This document shows, one piece after another, positions 59,237 through 64,000 of a DNA stretch of 64,000 nucleotides. The notes beneath the pieces were generated by a model. It had not been told where the DNA came from, searched no databases, and saw only the letters and a program-made list of their open reading frames with translations. Numbering within the stretch: the stretch's first letter is position 1; each line of letters begins with the position of its first letter. Source of the stretch: Haloarcula sp. CBA1129 (GTDB taxonomy: Archaea; Halobacteriota; Halobacteria; Halobacteriales; Haloarculaceae); assembly GCF_008729015.1 (NCBI RefSeq), contig NZ_RKSM01000001.1, forward strand, positions 682,001-746,000, read 5' to 3'. Position numbers and translations under genes: made by a program.

Positions 59237-60052
59237 TCAGAGCGCAGTGCCAACGTACAGCACGATGACGAGGAACACCCACACCAGATCGACGAAGTGC
59301 CAGTACAGCGACGTGGTCCGGATAGCCGTGTCGCGTTCGGACGTGTAATGGCCCCTGAGAGCGCGGCCGAACGCGATAGCGAGCAGCACCACGCCGAGCG
59401 CGACGTGGAGGCCGTGGAGCCCGGTCAGGCCGTAAAACGCACTCCCGAACGCACCGGAGCCGATGCCGAATCCTTCCACGGCGACGAACTCGTAGTACTC
59501 GTACACCTGTCCGGCGAGGAAGACGACGCCGAGCGCGAGCGTCGTCCCGAGCAGGCCAAGGAACCGCCGCCGGTTTCCGCCTTCCAGCGCCTCGTGGCCG
59601 TAGTGGAGCGTGACGCTGCTGGCAAGCAGCAACGCTGTGTTGATGGCTACGAGCGAGCCGAGCAACGGCGGGCGGTGGGCCGGCGGCCACGCGCCAGCCC
59701 GGATGAAGGCGTAGTAGACGAACCCCGCGGAGAACGTTGCCACGTCGGAGACGAGAAACAGGACCATGGTCGTGGCGTACAACTCTGAATCGCTGTCCCC
59801 GCGGCCTCGGACGTAATCAGCGACGAACGCCTCGTTGGCCCACCCGGCAAGTCCGGTCAACAGGCCAATTGCACCAGCGCCGCCGAGGACAATCGGGACC
59901 ACAGACGGGACCAGATCGAGTCCGACAAACACCAGTCCGACACCCAGATACAGCGACGCAGCGCCGATTGCAGCTATCAGGGGCCACTGACTCCGGTGTT
60001 CGTGACCGTCTTCGGCGGCGTGTTCGGTTGCCGTCTCCGTCGAACCAGCCAT
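59237..60052 (-). CDS. coxC: Cytochrome c oxidase subunit III
   Basis: A 271-residue protein with seven predicted helices after an acidic N-terminus. Conserved sequence is visible in LFLVSDVATFSAGFVYYAFI (~98-117), FYGLTGLHGLHVALGVVLLA (~206-225) and SLYWHFVDLVWVFLVIVLYV (~248-267), diagnostic of subunit III. It stabilises the oxidase and its oxygen-side access. It converges on the small coxA-linked gene (24 bp between stops). Confidence 0.92.
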   Translation of the reverse strand: MAGSTETATEHAAEDGHEHRSQWPLIAAIGAASLYLGVGLVFVGLDLVPSVVPIVLGGAGAIGLLTGLAGWANEAFVADYVRGRGDSDSELYATTMVLFLVSDVATFSAGFVYYAFIRAGAWPPAHRPPLLGSLVAINTALLLASSVTLHYGHEALEGGNRRRFLGLLGTTLALGVVFLAGQVYEYYEFVAVEGFGIGSGAFGSAFYGLTGLHGLHVALGVVLLAIAFGRALRGHYTSERDTAIRTTSLYWHFVDLVWVFLVIVLYVGTAL

Positions 60053-60126
60053 GTGAACGCGTAGCAGTGGGTCCGGTAAAACGGTACCCCCGCGCTCTAC
60101 GGATCGGTTGTGGGACTCACCCGAAT

Positions 60127-60133
60127 CTTTATC
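60127..60133 (+). promoter_or_regulatory. TATA box of the biotin operon
   Basis: CTTTATC lies 25-31 bp before GTG 60158, deciding that start over an upstream in-frame GTG at 60110. Confidence 0.6.
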
Positions 60134-60157
60134 AGACCGTCAACCGACAGCGAGAAT

Positions 60158-61273
60158 GTGGTTTACGAGACGGGCAACCAAACGGTAGACGACGCCGTCA
60201 CGCGCGTGCTGGACGGCGAGCGCCTCGACCGACGAGACGGATTGGCTCTCATCGCACAGCCGGTCGACGACTTGGCGGCCGGGGCCGACTACGTGCGCAC
60301 GCAACTGGGTGACGACACCGTCGACGCGTGTTCGATCGTAAACGCCAAAGCCGGGAGCTGCGCGGAGGACTGTGGCTTCTGTGCCCAGTCGGTCCACTTC
60401 GACACCGGCATCGACAACTACGGCTTCCTCGGTCCGGAGAAGATACTGGAGGCCGCAAAGCGTGCCGAGCGGGACGGCGCACAGCGGTTCGGTATCGTCG
60501 TCGCCGAGAAGGGCGTCTCGAAGGAGAATCGCCCCGAGGAGTGGCAAGAGGTCCTCGAATCGATCCGCCTTGTCCGCGACGAGACGGACGTGGAGGTCGA
60601 CGCCAGCCTCGGTATTCTGACAGAGGAGGAGGCTGCAATTCTGGCCGACGAGGGACTCAATCACTACAATCACAACATCGAGACCTCCCCTCAATACTTC
60701 CCGGAAGTCGTGCAAACCCACACGTTCGACAAGCGGGTCGAGACGCTCCGGGTTGCCAAAGAGGCCGGCATGGACCTCTGTGCCGGCGTCATACTGGGGA
60801 TGGGCGAGTCGCCGACCGACAGGGTCGATGCGGCGATGGCCCTACAGGATATCGGCATCTCCTCGCTCCCGGTCAACATCCTGAACCCGGTCGCTGGCAC
60901 CCCCATGGCCGAACAGGGGCTGCCCGACATCACGACCGAGGAAGTCATCAAGACCATCGCGGTGTACCGCCTGCTACATCCCGAGTCCCGCGTGCGCCTG
61001 ACCGGCGGGCGCGAGGTCAACCTCGACACGGATGGACAGGTGGCCGCGCTGGAGGCCGGCGCAGACGGCATCCTCACCGGTGATTATCTCACCACCGAGG
61101 GACAGACGGCGGCCGACGACCTCGAAATCATGGAGGAGGCCGGGCTCGAACCGAACACCGAGGCTAACGAGTTCGACCCCGAGGCGGTCAAAGAACGCGC
61201 AGTCGAGGAGACAGAGACCGAGACGGCGGCAGGGACAGCACAGACCAAATCAGAACTCAAATCCGACGACTGA
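60158..61273 (+). CDS. bioB: Biotin synthase BioB
   Basis: A 371-residue radical-SAM enzyme. The [4Fe-4S] motif is SCAEDCGFCAQS (CxxxCxxC), preceded by SIVNAKAG. NHYNHNIETSPQYFPEV, DLCAGVILGMGES and LPVNILNPVAGTP are family blocks. It inserts sulphur into dethiobiotin. GTG 60158 gives MVYETGNQTVDDAVTRVLDG, the usual haloarchaeal N-terminus. The C-terminal ~35 residues are an acidic Thr/Glu tail. First gene of a tight operon (2 bp to the next gene). Confidence 0.93.
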   Translation: MVYETGNQTVDDAVTRVLDGERLDRRDGLALIAQPVDDLAAGADYVRTQLGDDTVDACSIVNAKAGSCAEDCGFCAQSVHFDTGIDNYGFLGPEKILEAAKRAERDGAQRFGIVVAEKGVSKENRPEEWQEVLESIRLVRDETDVEVDASLGILTEEEAAILADEGLNHYNHNIETSPQYFPEVVQTHTFDKRVETLRVAKEAGMDLCAGVILGMGESPTDRVDAAMALQDIGISSLPVNILNPVAGTPMAEQGLPDITTEEVIKTIAVYRLLHPESRVRLTGGREVNLDTDGQVAALEAGADGILTGDYLTTEGQTAADDLEIMEEAGLEPNTEANEFDPEAVKERAVEETETETAAGTAQTKSELKSDD

Positions 61274-61275
61274 CA

Positions 61276-62343
61276 ATGGACGACATACGCTTTGCAGTGC
61301 TTGGAACCGGTGGTATCGGACGGCGGACGCTCGAAGTCTCACAGCACAAGGACGGTCTTACTGCCGTTGCAGCCTGTGACCGCAACGGCGTGGCTATCGA
61401 CCACGACGGCCTCGACGTGGCGGAACTGCTGGAGGCGACGGAAGGCAACATCGCAAGCGGGCCGGCTGAAGACGTTGCGACAGACGGCGGTGCGGCCGCA
61501 GCCAAAACGGCGGGCGTCAAACAGCACGGCGAGCAGGCTGGCATCGTCGCAAGCGAGCAGGGCGAACCCACGGAGACACCCATCGACGACATCATCGCCG
61601 AGAGCGACGCCATCGACGCCGTCCTGCTGGCGCTGCCGAACCTCGAACACGACTTCATCCCACGCGTGGCCGAGCGCTTCGCGGAAGCTGACTACGAGGG
61701 CGTCATGATCGACGTGCTCAAGCGCTCACGCGTCATCGGCATGCTCGACGACCGCGAGGACAAACTGAAAGAGTCCGGCATCACATTCGTCTGCGGAGCC
61801 GGCGCGACACCGGGCTTCCTGACCGGCGCGGCCGCGCTGGCCGCACAGTCCTTCGTCGAGGTCGAGGAGGTCGAGATCTGGTGGGGTGTCGGCCTCAAGT
61901 CCGGCTACGAGGACAACCGCGGCACCGTCCGGGAGGACATCGCCCATCTCGACGGGTACGACATCGAACAGGCCCGCGAGATGAGCGAGGACGAAATCGA
62001 GGCACTCATCGACGAGCACGACGGCGTACTGGAGTTCCACGATATGGAGCACGCCGACGACGTGCTACTGGAGCGCGCGGGCATCTGCGACGCCGAGGAC
62101 GTCCACGTCGGCGGCGTCCTTGACGTGCGCTCGGACGAGAAACCGACCACCACGACAGTCAGCGTGACTGGCACGACCTTCGACGGGGAGACGGGAACGA
62201 ACACCTTCGAACTGGACGACGTGACGAGCATGGAGGCCAACGTCAACGGGCCTGCGCTGGGCTACCTGAAAGCCGGCGTCCGGAACAACCGCGCCGGCCA
62301 CTACGGCGTGTTCGGTCCCGCCGACCTCATGCCCGGCTTCTGA
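61276..62343 (+). CDS. GAPDH/saccharopine-dehydrogenase-like oxidoreductase, candidate BioU-type DAPA synthase
   Basis: A 355-residue NAD(P)-dependent protein. The N-terminal Rossmann motif FAVLGTGGIGRRTLEVSQ is followed by an Ala-rich loop, FVCGAGATPGFLTGAAALAA near 171-190, and VGLKSGYEDNRGTVREDI near 205-222. It is embedded in the biotin operon, 2 bp after bioB and 21 bp before bioF, exactly where a DAPA synthase (bioA) would be expected. Cyanobacteria have BioU, a dehydrogenase-fold DAPA synthase that replaces BioA. The fold, the synteny and the absence of bioA from the visible cluster make the same role plausible; it is not proven from sequence. Confidence 0.6.
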   Translation: MDDIRFAVLGTGGIGRRTLEVSQHKDGLTAVAACDRNGVAIDHDGLDVAELLEATEGNIASGPAEDVATDGGAAAAKTAGVKQHGEQAGIVASEQGEPTETPIDDIIAESDAIDAVLLALPNLEHDFIPRVAERFAEADYEGVMIDVLKRSRVIGMLDDREDKLKESGITFVCGAGATPGFLTGAAALAAQSFVEVEEVEIWWGVGLKSGYEDNRGTVREDIAHLDGYDIEQAREMSEDEIEALIDEHDGVLEFHDMEHADDVLLERAGICDAEDVHVGGVLDVRSDEKPTTTTVSVTGTTFDGETGTNTFELDDVTSMEANVNGPALGYLKAGVRNNRAGHYGVFGPADLMPGF

Positions 62344-62364
62344 GACGATCTGGTTCTGCATTTC

Positions 62365-63567
62365 ATGACTCACGGCTTTGCTCTCGACGACCGACTCGAA
62401 CAGCGCGACGCACAGAACCTCCGCCGACAGCTGGAAGTCGCCGAGTCCGTCTCGGCGCGGACTCGCTTCGCCGACGACCCGAACGGCGAACCACCGGAGT
62501 TCGGCGATGAGGCGGTCGTCTTCGCCTCGAACAACTATCTCGGGCTGGCTGACGACGGCCGGGTCCAACGAGCGGCCGAACTGGGCGCACGGACCGTCGG
62601 GACCGGTGCAGGAGCCTCGCGGCTGGTCACCGGCGACACGCGAATACACCGAGCGCTGGAGCGCGACCTCGCGGCCTCGAAAGGGACAGAGCGAGCGCTG
62701 GTGTTCTCGTCGGGCTATGCGGCCAACATCGGAACCATCGACGCGCTGGCTCCGGACGTCGTCTTCTCGGACGAACTGAACCACGCCTCGATTATCGACG
62801 GCTGTCGGGTCGGGGCGAGCGAGACAGTGGTGTACGATCACTGCGACCCCGACGACCTTCGAACGAAAATGGAGTCGCGAGCGGTCGATGTTGACGAGGA
62901 CGAACAGTGGCTCGTGGTCACCGACTCCGTGTTTTCGATGGACGGGGACATCGCACCGTTGGGGGCCATCTGTGACGTAGTCGAGCAGTACGGCGCGTGG
63001 CTGATGGTCGACGAAGCACACGCAACAGGACTGTTCGGCGACAGCGGCGGGGGCGTCGTCCAGCGCGAGGGTCTGAGTGACCGCGTCGACGTGCAGCTGG
63101 GCACCCTCTCGAAGGCGCTGGCGAGTCAGGGCGGCTACATCGCCGGCGACGAAGTGCTTATCGAGTATCTACTGAACGCCGCGCGGTCGTTCGTCTTCTC
63201 GACTGGGCTGTCGCCACCGAACGCCGCGGCGGCCCGCGAAGCGCTACGAATCGCCCGCGAGACCGACCGCTCGGCGGAGCTCTGGGACACTGTCGCCACC
63301 CTCCGGGACGGTCTGGAGACGATGGGCTACGAGGTGCTCGGTGAGACGCAGATACTCCCTGTCGTCGTCGGCGACCGCGGCGACGCGCTAGAACTGGCCG
63401 ACCGCCTGCGCGACCACGGCATTGTCGCGCCCGCGATTCGGCCACCGACCGTTCCGGAGGGAACGTCTCGCATCCGGGTCGCACCCATGGCAACACACAC
63501 CGCCGACGACATCGCGCAGTGTCTCGACGCCTTCCGGACAGCCGGCAGGGAGGTGGATGTCCTGTGA
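62365..63567 (+). CDS. bioF: 8-Amino-7-oxononanoate synthase BioF
   Basis: A 400-residue PLP enzyme. VVFASNNYLGLADDGRV (~51-67), GTGAGASRLVTGDTRIHR (~84-101), SDELNHASIIDGCR, MVDEAHATGLFGDSGGGV (~213-230) and the PLP-lysine context LGTLSKALASQGGYIAG are characteristic. It condenses pimeloyl-CoA (or pimeloyl thioester) with alanine. The stop overlaps the bioD start (GTGA). Confidence 0.93.
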   Translation: MTHGFALDDRLEQRDAQNLRRQLEVAESVSARTRFADDPNGEPPEFGDEAVVFASNNYLGLADDGRVQRAAELGARTVGTGAGASRLVTGDTRIHRALERDLAASKGTERALVFSSGYAANIGTIDALAPDVVFSDELNHASIIDGCRVGASETVVYDHCDPDDLRTKMESRAVDVDEDEQWLVVTDSVFSMDGDIAPLGAICDVVEQYGAWLMVDEAHATGLFGDSGGGVVQREGLSDRVDVQLGTLSKALASQGGYIAGDEVLIEYLLNAARSFVFSTGLSPPNAAAAREALRIARETDRSAELWDTVATLRDGLETMGYEVLGETQILPVVVGDRGDALELADRLRDHGIVAPAIRPPTVPEGTSRIRVAPMATHTADDIAQCLDAFRTAGREVDVL

Positions 63568-64000
63568 GCAATACGACGGCGGAGTCGAAACGGGAAAGCG
63601 GGACCGGTCACATCGCGGAGGACGGTGTCTTCGTCGTCGGGACCGACACCGGCGTGGGTAAGACGGTTGTGACAGCCGGGTTGACGGGCTGGCTACGGGA
63701 TATGGGGACGGACGCGGTCGCCGTCAAGCCCTGCCAGACCGGGTATCCGCCGGACGACGACGCGGCGTTCGTCGAGTCGATCTGTGACACACCGGACGCC
63801 GCGGTCTGTCTGGAGCGGCTGTCGCCACCGCTGGCACCGGAAGTGGCCGCGAGAGAGGCAGACGACGATATCACGCTGTCCTACGAGTCGATCCGCGACG
63901 GCGTTACCGATGTCGTGGCAGAAAGCGAGACGGCTGTCGTCGAGGGTATCGGCGGCCTGCGTGTCCCGCTGGCAGACGGTCGAGAAGTCATCGACCTCGT
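63564..64000 (+). CDS. bioD: Dethiobiotin synthetase BioD (partial, right edge)
   Basis: The frame runs off the right edge after about 145 codons. GTG 63564 overlaps the bioF stop. The P-loop is FVVGTDTGVGKTVVTAGLTG (~24-43), followed by VKPCQTGYPPDD and VVEGIGGLRVPLADG (~127-141), all diagnostic of BioD. It closes the ureido ring of dethiobiotin with ATP and CO2. Its 3' end, and any further genes of the operon such as bioA, lie outside the window. Confidence 0.92.
   Translation, partial: MSNTTAESKRESGTGHIAEDGVFVVGTDTGVGKTVVTAGLTGWLRDMGTDAVAVKPCQTGYPPDDDAAFVESICDTPDAAVCLERLSPPLAPEVAAREADDDITLSYESIRDGVTDVVAESETAVVEGIGGLRVPLADGREVIDL

Noticed and set aside
61276-62343. Type II (archaeal) glyceraldehyde-3-phosphate dehydrogenase
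   Set aside because: The Rossmann start looks GAPDH-like, but the catalytic Cys context of archaeal GAPDH is not visible and the gene is embedded in a biotin operon.

Overview
The window is chromosomal DNA of an extremely halophilic archaeon (class Halobacteria, probably Haloarcula-like; the genus is an inference). The evidence is high G+C, Asp/Glu-rich proteins, many leaderless genes with a TATA-like box 26-31 bp before the start codon, Tat-type lipoprotein signals, and archaeal information genes (TFE, MBF1, a TFB-like protein, Nop5, fibrillarin, aTrm56).

Layout. 1-4.8 kb: tail of a Thr/Asp-rich protein, a PhoU-like regulator, an NAD-kinase-like protein, a small membrane protein, a CinA-type protein, tRNA-Glu(CTC) and a membrane protein with a C-terminal winged helix. 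5-10.5 kb: branched-chain amino-acid-type ABC transporter (livHMGF) with a convergent binding protein. 10.6-15.3 kb: superoxide dismutase, photolyase, enoyl-CoA hydratase and small regulators. 15.3-27 kb: menaquinone genes menF-menD, menB and menE-menC-menA, interleaved with a J-domain membrane protein, an iron-type binding protein with a DtxR-like operator, a wHTH protein and an NRDE protein. 27-45.5 kb: acyl-CoA synthetase, a REC-PAS-LOV-GAF histidine kinase, a PGF-CTERM surface protein, an epimerase, a DsbA-like lipoprotein, aTrm56, a sulfatase-fold protein, DHFR, tfe-DUF2110, nop5-fibrillarin, gshA, CoaD and a single-cyclin TFB-like protein.

45.6-51.5 kb: a 5.8-kb element integrated at the 3' end of tRNA-Leu(TAG), bounded by 24-bp direct repeats. 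It carries an integrase, the C-terminal remnant of a second integrase, an HNH endonuclease, a small two-helix membrane protein, an AspBHI/MspJI-like modification-dependent restriction gene and an orphan HsdR-N-like nuclease. The restriction gene is split by a 938-bp ISH1/IS5-type insertion sequence with a perfect 8-bp target duplication; conceptual excision restores one 384-codon reading frame. The cargo looks like genome defence, and the modification-dependent enzyme appears inactivated.

51.5-64 kb: a small DUF7511-like protein, tRNA-Leu(GAG), MBF1, acyl-CoA dehydrogenase, a HAD hydrolase, panB, a split cytochrome oxidase locus (coxB, coxA with a C-terminal membrane extension, coxC) and a biotin operon. 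The biotin operon has an unusual oxidoreductase, possibly a BioU-type DAPA synthase, between bioB and bioF, and runs off the right edge within bioD.
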